A model generated the notes under the pieces. The model made no database searches and was not told where the DNA came from. It saw nothing but the letters and a program-made list of their open reading frames with translations. A DNA stretch of 64,000 nt from Anthoceros angustus (Eukaryota; Streptophyta; Anthocerotopsida; Anthocerotales; Anthocerotaceae): assembly GCA_010909165.1 (NCBI GenBank), contig VJWM01000220.1:242998-306997 (forward strand), given 5' to 3'. Positions within the stretch are counted from its first letter, which is position 1. Every line of letters begins with the position of its first letter. Both the position numbers and the translations under genes were made by a program. This document shows, in pieces, positions 30,196 through 40,560 of this stretch.

Positions 30196-30774
30196 GCTGC
30201 AGCTGGAGCTATGGACTTGAAGCAGCGTTTGGGCATCCTCTCAAAGGACAGTTCCTGTGTGTTACGCACGGGGCAATCGTCTGCGCCTGACCTGCACACA
30301 CAACCCCAGCTGTTAGTTCTGGATGAAGCCTCAGGGTAATCCAAGCATGACCAATAGCGCCCTTTCTACATTTCACCTCTACTGCGATTTTGGTGGTCGT
30401 CATCCGGAAGACACAGCCTGCACGCCGCCTTGAAGACAGCAAGCTCAGCTTATCTCGCCGACCTGGAATACACGCGAGAAGGTTTGAGTGCCCGCTGTTT
30501 TCGGCCAGTGACCTCCACACCTACTAGTCTCTCCTGCAGTGAGTCTTTTCCCTTCAGATCTGTTTTGCTTGGATGCCACGCGCTTTTCTTTTGGCATGTC
30601 CTTCTCTGTTTAGCACGTGATCCAAGAAAGTAGTCGGATCGTGATGGCTACCTCTAACAGATGAGCTGCATCGCCAGATCGATGGAGCATGCCTTGAGTT
30701 CTCAGTCACTGTGTTTATGGCGATACTTTACCGTTTTAGACCGGGTTAACCAGATAAGGTTCCTAGTTAGGTCT

Positions 30775-31017
30775 GAGGGGGAGTATTGGATAAGTTAATA
30801 GTATTCAGACACTAACTCGCAATTACCAAGCGGTGTTAGGGTTAGCATACATACACATATAAGTTTAAGTATTATATCATATTAGGGTTTAGTCAGTTAT
30901 TACAAATACACTCTTTTATATTTCTTTGATCACTTCAAGCAGTTATTATTGTTATTATTGTGTGCCTCTCTAGTGCTCGTTCGTGTGCTCTCGCTCTAGG
31001 GCTGCCCAAGATCCACA
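30775..31017 (+). repeat. Copia polypurine tract and 3' LTR
   Basis: GAGGGGGAG at 30,775-30,783 is a typical copia polypurine tract. The LTR would start at the TG at 30,787 (TGGATAAGTTAATAG) and end at a CA at about 31,017, giving roughly 230 bp. The end is inferred because family X sequence shared with 36.08 kb begins shortly after. A TATA-like stretch lies near 30,855-30,875. The 5' LTR is not in the window. Confidence 0.55.
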
Positions 31018-32440
31018 TTATGCTGGACAACCGATTTGACGACCTGAGAACTACCCAGCTCCTCCTACGGTCCCAACTTCTTTGAGTTGCGACTTGATTT
31101 TTGGTAAGAAGGAATGTCACTCTGCTTATTTTGGACACACCTAGCCAGGAATGTTACAAAACTGTGGCGCTATCGTTATTGCTATCCACCGCTTTCTTTC
31201 CGTGAGGCTTGCAGCCTTCCTGCCATCACTTGCTTTGCATAGAGTATACCCACGTCGACAAGGCAAAAGCCACAACTGCTATCATGACCAATCGCACCCA
31301 ATTGCTGAGAGTTCCAGCACACACAACTGGTCCGTCATGCAAAAACAAAATGACCAACCCCAATGCGGAAAGGACTGTAATGAAAAGGACCCACGGAAAG
31401 CAGATCAACCAAAATCTGGTTGAAGCATTGTCATGTCCCGACGCTCCTTGTAACAACGTTACGCCAAGTGTGACCATCATACCTGCCACTTTGATTAGAT
31501 ACTTAACCTTAGTGTGCTTTTCCTGGTCCAACTGATTCGCTGGAACACTATGGCCACTCTCCACCTGTGTCTCCACTTGAGGTCCGATCCCATCCCCGAT
31601 GTCGATCGCGACACTTTCACCTCGTCCCGCCACTCCACTTCCTGTCCAAGTAGCCATGTCCGTGGCGACACATTGAACTTGAATGTCGCGATCTGTTGCA
31701 TTCGGAATATATGCATTGCGAGCTTGGACTTCGTCTGGAGAGGAAACCCGCCCAGGCGATTGAACATCAGTATTCGGCCACTGGCAGGAACGGAGGTTTG
31801 TTAGTCGTTCACTCATGATAGAATATCCACACGGAATCACAGAATCCAATCCGCTAGCAGCTCCAACGCGCGCTCCCTGCCAGGCTCCTTGTGTGCTCCT
31901 TGCTCAAGCTCAAGTGTGCAACCAAGAGCCCGCGGCACCAGTCTTCGGGTACAATCGCACTACAATCACGACCGCGAAGTGTGGGCGTGACACTAAAATG
32001 CACCGAAGAATCGAACACACTTCATCAAAGACACGGCACAAACCTGGTCCGCCTTCCTGCCAATCCGCTTCCAAGTCTTTCGCCCTCGCCCGCGCGGCAG
32101 CGGTGTTCGGCCCCGGCCCCGGCCCCGGGTTACTATACTGGCAATCAAGACGCCGAAATGTCAGCCTGACAGGCAAATGCACTCAAGGACCAAACAGAGT
32201 TGCCGATAGGGTGGCACCTCGGCAGCAGTGGTTGGCCGCCACATCGAATCAGGCTAGGCGAGCAGTCCCCATGGCCGGCAATTGCGCTGCCGGTGCGCCT
32301 GCTACCAACATCTCAGCGTCTGAGCGCTCAGATCCGGAAAGGAGCAACAATCAGCCTCAGGTACAAATGAAGGAGGCCACGCCCACGCGTGCCTCCTTAC
32401 GCTCTTACACGTCAGAAGCTGGGCTGAACGCTTGGCGTGC
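31018..32440 (-). mobile_element. Family X, copy B (carries an intact ORF)
   Basis: Read on the minus strand: palindrome TCTGAGCGCTCAGA at 32,319, conserved leader 31,850-32,280 including the GCCCCGGCCCC run, the ORF 31,816-31,226, and the tail with AATAACGATAGCGCCACAG to about 31,030. Its tail shares TTTGACGACCTGAGAACT with copy C at about 36,095. It is inserted next to the copia LTR. Confidence 0.6.
31226..31816 (-). CDS. Predicted three-helix membrane protein of family X, copy B (196 aa)
   Basis: From the Met at 31,816 ('MSERLTNLRSCQWPN') the frame is open for 196 residues; an upstream Met at 31,849 would add 11. It lacks both internal duplications of copy A. The three hydrophobic segments are kept ('VTLGVTLLQGASGHDNAS' region, 'FWLICFPWVLFITVLSALGL', 'VMIAVVAFALSTWVYSM'). 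It differs from copies A and C by many amino-acid changes yet has no stop or frameshift. I do not recognise the family. Confidence 0.6.
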   Translation of the reverse strand: MSERLTNLRSCQWPNTDVQSPGRVSSPDEVQARNAYIPNATDRDIQVQCVATDMATWTGSGVAGRGESVAIDIGDGIGPQVETQVESGHSVPANQLDQEKHTKVKYLIKVAGMMVTLGVTLLQGASGHDNASTRFWLICFPWVLFITVLSALGLVILFLHDGPVVCAGTLSNWVRLVMIAVVAFALSTWVYSMQSK

Positions 32441-32449
32441 TGCCACCCT

Positions 32450-33275
32450 GCCCCTCCCCCCGGATTTGCGATTTGGTCCGCCTTCCTGCCAATCCGCGCG
32501 GCAGCGGTGTTCGGACCCGGGTTACTCCACTGGCAATCAAGACGCCCAAATGTCAGCCTCACAGCCAAATTCACTCAAGCACCAAACAGAGTTGCCGATA
32601 CGCACCGCAGGGCAGTGCAGGGCAGTTCTGGGCAGGTTCCTGCCAGGCAAGTGCAGGGCAGGTTCCTACTAATCCGCGCGGCAGCGGTTGTCGGCCCCGG
32701 GTTAGGTTGGTTTCGCGTGAGCCCGTGCCCGGACCCGGGCATCACTACGCCACATATTGCGAAGCGGAGATGAACCTAAAATTGGTGCACGGGGCCGGGC
32801 TCCCCGTTTCACCCAACCTGCTCATTATTCAGGGTCCCCTCCCCCGGATTTGCGATTGGGTCCCCTCCCCCGGATTTGCGATTGGGTCCCCTCCCCCGGA
32901 TTTGCGATTGGGTCCCCTCCCCCGGATTTGCGATTCGGTCCTAAAATTGGTGCACGGGGCCGGGCTCCCCGTTTCACCCAGCCTGAACTGGGTCCCCTCC
33001 CCTTGGATTTGCGATTTGGTCCGCCTTCCTGCCAATCCGCGCGGCAGCGGTGTTCGGCCCCGGGTTACTCCACTGGCAATCAAGACGCCGAAATGTCAGC
33101 CTGACAGCCAAATGCACTCAAGCATCAAACAGCACCTCGCGATCGGCAGCAGTGGTTGGCCGCCACAGCGAATCAGGCTAGGCTAGCAGTCCCCTTGGCC
33201 GGCGATTGCGCTGCCGGAACGCCTGCAAGCAGCATCTCAGCGTCTGAGCGCTCAGCTCCGGAGAGGAGCAACCAT
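32450..33275 (-). repeat. Family X leader fragments and a 26-bp tandem array
   Basis: Two partial leader copies lie at 32,450-32,610 and 32,990-33,275; the second includes the variant palindrome TCTGAGCGCTCAGC at 33,243. Between them GGGTCCCCTCCCCCGGATTT plus GCGATT repeats four times (32,832-32,935), flanked by two copies of a GGTGCACGGGGCCGGGCTCC segment at about 32,783 and 32,949. No membrane-protein ORF is present. Confidence 0.75.
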
Positions 33276-33898
33276 CAGCTCCATGTAGACAAGTGGAGAA
33301 GGCCTCGCCCACGCGTGAATTTTTAAGCTCTTGCGGCCGGGAGCTGCCGGGCTACCCTGGTGTGCAGCGCAGTGTGCGGAGGGAGCGCGTTGCGCGGAGG
33401 GAGCGCGATGCGGTCTGTTGTGGGGCCCCTCCCATCAGTTATTATCATCAGATAATAGAGTATCAAGTAGTATCAAGCAGTATTAGGATAAAACGAAGTC
33501 AACGGACAATGTACATATAACGGACAAGGAACAACCGAGTGTTGGAGACTAGAATATGTACCTAATATAATATTGAAGAAATATTAGAGACTGGAGTACG
33601 TAATGTAATGTTAACGAGAAACTGAGGCTAACTCCGGCAAGGAGCTCGGGAAAGGAGCTCGGGAAAGCGCCCACGCGCCGGCGAAACCCCGTGGGAACGT
33701 TCCGCGTTTCAGGTGCTTCCTGCAATTGGCCAGTGCAGACACCCTCCCCTCCCCCTCATTTGCGTTGCGTTGGTCGTGACATCACCGGACCCGACACTCG
33801 CCACGTCCCGAGGCACCGGCACCTGTGAAACGGAAAACTGGCTACTTTCGGTCTCCGGTACCGTGACCCATCCCTCCGCTGCTCCATCGTCTTCGTCT

Positions 33899-34245
33899 TG
33901 CCCACAACGCAGGCCCATCGCCCGCGCTCCAGTGTCCTGTCCAGCATCCCGCGCGCGGAGAAGGGGAAGGGAAGGGAAGGGAAGGGAAGGGAAGGAGAAG
34001 GAGAAGACCAAACTATTATTAGTCGCCCACAACGCAGGCCCATCGCCCGCGCTCCGGTGTCCTGTCCAGCATCCCGCGCGCGGAGAAGGGGAAGGGAAGG
34101 GAAGGAGAAGGAGAAGGAGAAGACCAAACTATTATTAGTAGTCACCCCGCAGGCCCATCTCCCGCGCTCCGGTGTCCTGTCCATCATCCCGCGCGCGGAG
34201 AAGGGGAAGGGAAGGGAAGGAGAAGGAGAAGACCAAAGTACTATC
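33899..34245 (+). repeat. Three ~100-125-bp tandem units with GGGAA microsatellite
   Basis: Each unit has GCAGGCCCATC(G/T)CCCGCGCTCC, a CATCCCGCGCGCGGAGAAGG segment and a variable (GGGAA)n/(GAAGGA)n run. A single diverged unit with the same upstream sequence (CTTTCGGTCTCCGGTACCGTG) occurs at 35,020-35,360. No gene is supported at 33,300-34,720. Confidence 0.8.
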
Positions 34246-34724
34246 ACTAGTGGGAGATCGGAGATTTCGCGCTTGCAATGAATAAGCGACACTTTTCGCA
34301 CGTAGACGTGACTTGCGTCACTTGTTGCAAGTTGTGTCGGGGCAAGTTTCCTCGAGTGACCTCGCAGAGCTTGGGGATGGGAAACACATGTGGGATGAGG
34401 TGCCAATAGGGGACCGGTCTGCTAGAGACGAGGAAGGGGTCACCAGCTAGAGATTAAAGAACCAAGACGCGTATTCAGAACAGTTTCTACACATGCATGA
34501 AGTGGGCCCATGGCTGGTGGTGGCCAATATAACATTTGTGTGTGGTGGAGCTTTGGTGGCGTAAGCTGGGCCCATGGCTCGTGGTGGCCAATATAACAGA
34601 GTTCGTTGAATCTAATGACTACGGACGTTACATCATCGTCGCTACCGAGATTACGAGCCTCTTGCACCAGACTCTTGGCAGCTTCCGAAGGTGCTCAATG
34701 TTCCGCACAGAATCCAGGGGCTTC

Positions 34725-34935
34725 AATGCCCCCCGGATTTGCGATTTGGTCCGCCTTCCAGCCAATCAGCGGTGTTCGGCCCCGGGTTACTCCACTGGCA
34801 ATCAAGACGCCGAAATGTCAGCCTGACAGCCAAATGCACTCGAGCATCAAACGAAGCCCCATGGTCGGCAATTGCGCTGAAAGAGCGCCTGCCAGCAACA
34901 TCTGAGCGCTCAGATCCGGGAAGTAGCAACAATCA
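34725..34935 (-). repeat. Family X leader fragment
   Basis: This piece has the CCCCGGGTTACTCCACTGGC and CAATCAAGACGCCGAAATG landmarks and the perfect palindrome TCTGAGCGCTCAGA at 34,901-34,914, in the same orientation as copy B. The ORF part is absent. From 35,370 to 36,060 I see no gene. Confidence 0.75.
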
Positions 34936-36059
34936 GCCACCATACCAAGTGGGTGTACTTGTAACGCGTTTGGAGTAAAGATATTCCCTGTTTTGTCACA
35001 GTGCTTTCCACGTCTTAGGTCCAGGTTCAGGTGTTCTTCCAGCGTCTCAGGTTCTTCCTGGAATTGGCCGAGTGCAGACGCTCGCCCCTCCCCCCTCCCC
35101 CCGGAGATGCGATGTGTGATTCGTGTTGGTTGTGAAATCGCGGGACCCGACAGTCCGACACCCGCCACCTCCCGAGGCACCAGCACCCGTAAAACATAAA
35201 ACAGGCTACTTTCGGTCTCCGGTACCGTGACCCGTCCCTCCGCTGCTCCATCGCCTTTGCCTTCCCCACCATGCATGCCCATCTCCCGCGCTCCGGTGTC
35301 CTGTCCATCATCTGGCGCGCGGAGAAGGGAAAGGGAAGAGAAGACCAAACCAATATTACTAGTCACCCCTGCACCTAATGGGAGATGGGTGTTGCCTAGC
35401 CTGCCCCTCCGGAAAGCTTGTGCTAACCGATCGTTGACCAGTGTTGAGTTGAGTATCGATTCCTTCCTGCATCTCGGTATATAGGCCCTAAGCTTGCGCT
35501 GTTGAAGCTAGGCAGGAAGGACTGGATTCCAATGCGTAGCGTGCTGGCCAAGGGGCCCTTGTCGCTAATGCCCCAAATCTCAGTGCAGTATGAATTCATG
35601 CCGATGTCCTAGAATCTCAGTGCAGAATGAATGCTGTTTTGTGTTTGTCGTCAGTTGCAGCCATGGTGTAAGTGGATAGAGCTGAGGAGGGATGTCATTC
35701 TTATTTTATTGTGCAACGGTGATTATGGCTGCATGCGTACAGTGCCAGTCCAATCGTTCCACTCAACAACAGACTCTCCCACGGCTCTGCAAGGACTGGA
35801 TTCTTGATTCCCAGCCTGACTGCGTACTGTGATCTCAGTGTTTATGTAGATCGATGTTGGTCATGCTATATTATGCATCATGCTGTGTGATGTGGTGACC
35901 TTGATGTGTGTTGCCCTGACTCAAAGTTCTTTCCTCCCTTGGAAGATATGTTCGCAGGGAGAAGAAGGACGAAGAATTGTATTTTCCCAGGAATGCTGTA
36001 TACAACACTACACTACACTGCACTAGGGACAACCTGTGGATAGGTGATGTTAAGGCAGG

Positions 36060-37290
36060 CACGAGTGCCATCATCCTCCGGATCCGGGCAACGGTTTGAC
36101 AACCTGAGAACTGCCTCAGTTCCTCCTACGGTCTCAACTTCTTTGAGTTTTGGCTTGATTTTTGGGAAGGAGGGATGTGACTCTGCTTGTTTTGGGCAAC
36201 GGTGATCGTGGTCGCTCGACCTTATTGCAATACCAATTCTAATTGCGCACGCGGCGGCACACACAACGAGAGAGATAGACAAAGGGATTGTCTCTAGTCT
36301 TTTTTCACATACTACCAACAGGCTTGGACGGTGACACCTACCCAGGAATGCTACAAAGCTGTGGCGCTATCGTTATTGCTGTCCGCCACTTTCTTTCTGT
36401 GAGCCTTGCAGCCTTCCTGCCATCACTTGCTTCGCATATAGTATACCCACGTCGACAAGGCAAAAGCCACAACGGCTATCATGCCCAATCGCATCCAAGT
36501 GCCGAGAGATCCATCACTCACAACTTTTCCGTCATGCAAAAACAAAATGACCAACCCCAACGCGCAAAGGGCTGTAATGAAAAAGACCCACGGAAAGAAG
36601 ACCAACCAAATTCTGGTTGAGCCATTGTCATGTCCTGACGCTCCTTGTAGCAACGTGACGCCAAGTGTGACAATTTGACCTCCCACTTTGATTAGATACT
36701 TAACCTTCTTAGTATTCTTTTCCTGGTCCAAGTGACTCGCTAGAACACTTGCAACCTCTTTGTGGCCACTCCCAACCTGTTCCTCTTCCTCCACTTGAAG
36801 ATTCGCGATGTCGATCGCGACACTTTCACCTCGTCCCGCCACTCCATTGGGCATGTCAATGGCGACACTTGGAACTTGCATCTGGCGATCTGTTGCATTC
36901 GGACCACATGCATTGCCAGCTTGGAATTCATCTGGAGACGAAACCCGCCCAGGCGATTGAACATGAGTATTCGGCCACTGGCAGGAACGGAGGTTTGCTA
37001 GTCGTTCACTCATGATAGAATATCCACACGGAATCACATAATCCATTCCGCTAGTAGCTCCCACGCGCGCTCCCTGCCAGGCTGCTTGCGTGCTCCTTGC
37101 TCAAGCTCAAGTGTGCAACCAAGAGCCCGCGGCACCAGTCCTGCAATCACGACCGCGAAGTGTGGGCGTGACACTGAAATGCACCGAAGAATCAAACACA
37201 CTTCATCAAAGACACGGCACACACCTGGTCCGCCTTCCTGCGAATCCGGTTCCAAGCCTTTCGCCCTCGCCCCTTGCTGAGCCAAGAGCC
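36060..37290 (-). mobile_element. Family X, copy C (carries an intact ORF)
   Basis: On the minus strand the leader runs from about 37,290 to 37,014, the ORF from 37,013 to 36,423, and the tail to about 36,090. The tail has ~150 bp (36,195-36,345) absent from copy B but partly shared with copy A downstream of 26,600, so copies differ in tail structure. Confidence 0.6.
36423..37013 (-). CDS. Predicted three-helix membrane protein of family X, copy C (196 aa)
   Basis: From the Met at 37,013 ('MSERLANLRSCQWPN') the frame is open for 196 residues; an in-frame Met at 37,064 would add 17. It has a single 'NGVAGRGESVAIDI' unit, an acidic 'LQVEEEEQVGSGH' linker and three hydrophobic segments ('QIVTLGVTLLQGASGH', 'IWLVFFPWVFFITALCALGL', 'GMIAVVAFALSTWVYYM'). 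The hydrophobic parts are the most conserved among the three copies. No known family is recognised. Confidence 0.6.
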   Translation of the reverse strand: MSERLANLRSCQWPNTHVQSPGRVSSPDEFQAGNACGPNATDRQMQVPSVAIDMPNGVAGRGESVAIDIANLQVEEEEQVGSGHKEVASVLASHLDQEKNTKKVKYLIKVGGQIVTLGVTLLQGASGHDNGSTRIWLVFFPWVFFITALCALGLVILFLHDGKVVSDGSLGTWMRLGMIAVVAFALSTWVYYMRSK

Positions 37291-37403
37291 CGTGAGCAGT
37301 GAGCAGCGAGCAGGAACTATTGACTGCAGCGAGCAGGGTGCGGTGGCGCTATTCCAGCGTCTCGGAACGAATTCGTTCGGTACCCTGTGCCAGTAACTGC
37401 ATA

Positions 37404-37800
37404 GGCCCTGCCCTGCCCTGCCCCTGCCCTGCCCTGCCCTGCCCTGCCCTGCCCTGCCCTGCCCTTCTGCCCTGCCCTGCCCTGCCCTGCCCTGCCCTGC
37501 CCTGCCCTGCCCTGCCCTGCCTGCCCTGCCCTGCCCTGCCCTGCCCTGCCCTGCCCTGCCCTGCCCTGCCCTGCCCTGCCCTGCCCTGCCCTGCCCTGCC
37601 CTGCCCTGCCCTGCCCTGCCCTGCCCCTGCCCTGCCCTGCCCTGCCCTGCCCTGCCCTGCCCTGCCCTGCCCCTGCCCTGCCCTGCCCTGCCCTGCCCTG
37701 CCCTGCCCTGCCCTGCCCTGCCCTGCCCTGCCTGCCCTGCCCTGCCCTGCCCTGCCCTGCCCTGCCCTGCCCTGCCCCTGCCCTGCCCTGCCCTGCCCTG
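37404..37800. repeat. (CCCTG)n pentanucleotide array, ~79 units
   Basis: About 397 bp of almost uninterrupted CCCTG repeats, with six or so one- to three-base variants (for example near 37,462, 37,519, 37,624 and 37,730). The minus strand is (GGGCA)n, with G-triplets spaced by two bases. No stop codon can arise from the pure repeat, so all frames stay open. Confidence 0.95.
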
Positions 37801-37819
37801 TCCACGCTGGAACCCATGT

Positions 37820-38625
37820 TGACCAGACTGTTAGCGACAAACATATCAGCTTCATGTACGTGTTCTCTGATTTTTTCATGAAGCTGCTTCCCCGGTTTGA
37901 AAGCTGAGGTGCCCACAGTTGCACATGCCTGTACAAGGCACATATGAAGTGCTTCCTGCCCCACGCCCTGCTGCGAATACCCTGCTATCATGGTCGTTCC
38001 AGGTCGCCACATTTTTGTGACCAAGTCCATCAACATTCTGGGCAGCTTTCTCACCAAAATTCTTTTGACCAAGTCCGTTACACAGTCTCTGAGCATCTCC
38101 CAGGCTGCCACACTTTGCATACATGTTGACCAAACTGTTGGCCACAAACACATCATCTTGAAGTCCTTGTTCTCTAATTTGAGCATGATGCTGCTTCCCT
38201 TCTCCAAGGCTGAGCTGCCTTAACTTGCACATGCCTGCAGGAGGCAAACAAATGTCACAGAAATAGGTCAGGCCATGCCTTCTGCTGACATCTTCCTGTA
38301 GAGATGAAAGGCTTCCTGCCCCACGCCCTACTGGGAACACCCGTCTATCAGGGCATTCCAAGTCACCACATCCTGTCGCCCCAGCACATCAAGACTCACT
38401 GGTAGTCTTTAACGCTGCCACACTTTGCATACACGTTCACCAAAATGCTGGCTACAAAAGCATCAGCTTCATGGCCCCGTTCTCTGATTTGCGCATGAAG
38501 CTGCTTCCCCTCCTCCAAAACTTGGGTACCCAGAACTGCACATGCCTGCAGGAGGCATGCAAATGTCACAGAGTCGGGTAGAGTGCTGCTGTCTTCTTGC
38601 ATAGCACAGTAGAGACGAAGGGCTT
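37820..38625 (-). pseudogene. PPR repeat fragments, antisense cluster
   Basis: On the minus strand, PPR motifs appear in several frames: 'DSVTFACLLQACAVLG' and 'GKQLHAQIRERGHEADA' near 38,460-38,570, 'DDVFVANSLVNMYAKCGSL' near 38,105-38,165, and 'CATVGTSAFKPGKQLHEKI' near 37,870-37,925. The order and sequence mirror 22,500-23,650 closely, with only a few differences per 100 bp where compared. Stops and frame changes make it a pseudogene. It runs into the CCCTG array at 37,800. Confidence 0.8.
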
Positions 38626-38664
38626 CCCGCAATCCGGAGCTCCAGCGCCTGCTCCTGCAGTGCC

Positions 38665-38895
38665 CAGCACAGCAGCAGGCCGGGGCGCCTGCAGGCAACA
38701 TCTCAGCGTCTGAGCGCAAGGGCTCCTACACTTGCGTACTTGAGGGCCCGCCTTGCCCCGCTGCCGGAGCGCCTGCAAGCAACATGTCAGCGTCTGAGCG
38801 CAAGGGCTCCGACACTTGCGTACTTGAGGGCCTTCCTTTCCCCGCTGCCGGAGCGCCTGCAAGCAATATCTTAGCGTCTAAGCGCTCAGCTCCGG
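38665..38895 (+). repeat. Tandem ~78-bp repeat, about 2.8 units, from family X end
   Basis: The unit contains CTGCCGGAGCGCCTGCAAGC, CAGCGTCTGAGCGCAAGGGC and ACTTGCGTACTTGAGGGCC. It is an expansion of the family X palindrome region, in which the palindrome's second half has been replaced in all but the last unit. Confidence 0.75.
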
Positions 38896-39129
38896 AGAGG
38901 AGCAACCATCAGCTCCGAGTACGAATGAAGAATGCTAAGCCCACGCGTGACACTCAAGCTGTTTGCTTGTCACTTCAACTGTTTGACGCGGGAAGAGAGA
39001 GTGTGCACGTGGACAATTGCAGGGTGACAGCACGCCAAGCAGCCGCCGCGGAACGTCCAGCCGCCTTTCGCCGACGAAACGCCCAGTTTCCGAAGGTGCT
39101 TCCTGGAATTGGCCAAGTGCTGACGCTCG

Positions 39130-39570
39130 CCCCTCCCCCTCCTCATGATAGAATATCCACACGGAATCACATAATCCAATCCGCTAGTAGCTCCAACGCG
39201 AGCTCCCTGCCAGGCTCCTTGCGTGCTCCTTGCTCAAGCTCAAGTGTGCAACTGCAAGAGCCCGAGGCACCAGTCCTGCAATCAGGACCGCGAAGTGTGG
39301 GCGTGACACTGAAATGCACCGAAGAATCAAACACATTTCATCAAAGACACGGCACACACCTGGTCCGCCTTCCTGCCAATCCGCTTCCAAGTCTTTCGCC
39401 CTCGTTCCTTGCTGATGCTCAAGACATGGTGTGACAGTATCCAAGCCCGGCCCCCGCGCGGCAGCGGTGTTCGGCCCCGGGTTACTATGCTGGCAATTAA
39501 GACGCCGAAATGTCAGCCTGACACGCAAATGCACTCAAGCACCAAACAGAGTTGCCGATACGCACCGCAG
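39130..39570 (-). mobile_element. Family X leader fragment without ORF
   Basis: It starts at the bases just upstream of the ORF start (GATAGAATATCCACACGGAA at 39,146) and continues through the conserved leader to CAAACAGAGTTGCCGATACG near 39,544. The ORF is absent, replaced by unrelated sequence with 'GGAATTGGCCAAGTGCTGAC'. Confidence 0.75.
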
Positions 39571-39665
39571 GGCAGTGCAGGGCACTGCTGGGCAGTGCAG
39601 GGCACTGCTGGGCAGTGCAGGGCAGTGCTGGGCAGTGTGGGGCAGTGCTGGGCAGGGCAGGGCAG
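39571..39665 (+). repeat. GGGCAGTGCAGGGCACTGCT tandem repeat
   Basis: About nine units of GGGCA(G/C)TGCT(G)/GGGCAGTGCA repeat. The sequence is related to the (GGGCA)n of 37.4-37.8 kb but in the opposite orientation. Confidence 0.8.
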
Positions 39666-39689
39666 GAAACACAAGCTTGCAGTAGGCAC

Positions 39690-40106
39690 ACAAACGTCAC
39701 AGAATTTGGCATGGGGCAGGAAGCACTTGGTCTTTACAGTGGTATGGAATAAGGAGGCATCGCCATACCCAACTCTCTGACATCTTTGTGCCTCCTTCAG
39801 GCATGTGCAAATGCGGCAGCTTTACATCTGGGAAGGCAGTTACATGCATAAATCAAAGAACAAGGACTTGAAGTGGATGTGTTTGTATCTGGCAGTTGAA
39901 TAAACATGTACGGAAAGTCAGGGAGCATGCTCAATGGACTGCCGGGACGAGACATTGTTGCCTGGAGTGCACTGATTGCAGGTTATGAGTGTGCTCGATG
40001 CACTGCTGGGACGAGACATTGTTGCCTGGAGTGCACTGATTGCAGGCTATGCGGGTCTTGGAAACTCTGTAGTGGTCTTTGACTTGGTCCAGAGAATGCT
40101 AGAAGA
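39690..40106 (+). pseudogene. PPR repeat fragment, sense
   Basis: Short PPR pieces in the plus strand: 'FGMGQEALGLYSGME' near 39,705-39,750, a cysteine/Leu-rich 'CASFRHV' equivalent near 39,790, and 'RDIVAWSALIAGYAGLGN' at 40,010-40,065. A 55-bp direct duplication (GGACGAGACATTGTTGCCTG at 39,945 and 40,009) is present. Frames are broken throughout. Confidence 0.6.
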
Positions 40107-40560
40107 TGGCAAACACTCTCCGAGCGTCTTCCAAGTTCCCAAGCTTGGCATTCATGTCCACCAAGGCATCACACACAAACAAGTCAGGCTCAACCCCAAC
40201 GGCCAACACATGAGTATGCACCTGCTCCCCAGTCTCGAAGTCCGCCCCCCTCGCACAGGCCTGAAGCGCAGCCACAAACACATGCTCATCCGGCACCACC
40301 ACGGACCTCCGCATCCGCCGATGTAGCTCAGCAGCGTGCCTGTCCTCCCCCGCTCAACGTGCGCAGAAGTCACCGACGACCACATAAACATCCTTCCTGC
40401 AACCCCTTCAAACACACCCACCACCTCTTCCAACCTGCCATGCCCCATCATACATCCGCAGCATGTGGTTCCCCAGGAACTCATCCGACTCGTACCCCAA
40501 CCTCACCATCACCCCGTACACCCTCCGACCCAGCACAAGATCCCTCCTCCCCTGAAACAT
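40107..40560 (-). pseudogene. PPR repeat fragment, antisense
   Basis: On the minus strand: 'DEHVFVAALQACARGADF', 'VGVEPDLFVCDALVDMNAKL' and 'NLEDARRVF' at 40,107-40,314, then, after a frame change, 'RRVYGVMVRLGYESDEFLGN' near 40,470-40,545. These PPR motifs are more diverged from the 22-24 kb set and come from a different PPR gene. The fragment points towards the sense fragment ending at 40,106. Confidence 0.7.

Noticed and set aside
37299..37936. Open frames of 195-296 codons through the CCCTG array on both strands.
   Set aside because: A pentanucleotide without stop codons is open in every frame; the translated repeats are a composition effect. I keep only the fusion to PPR sequence as an observation.
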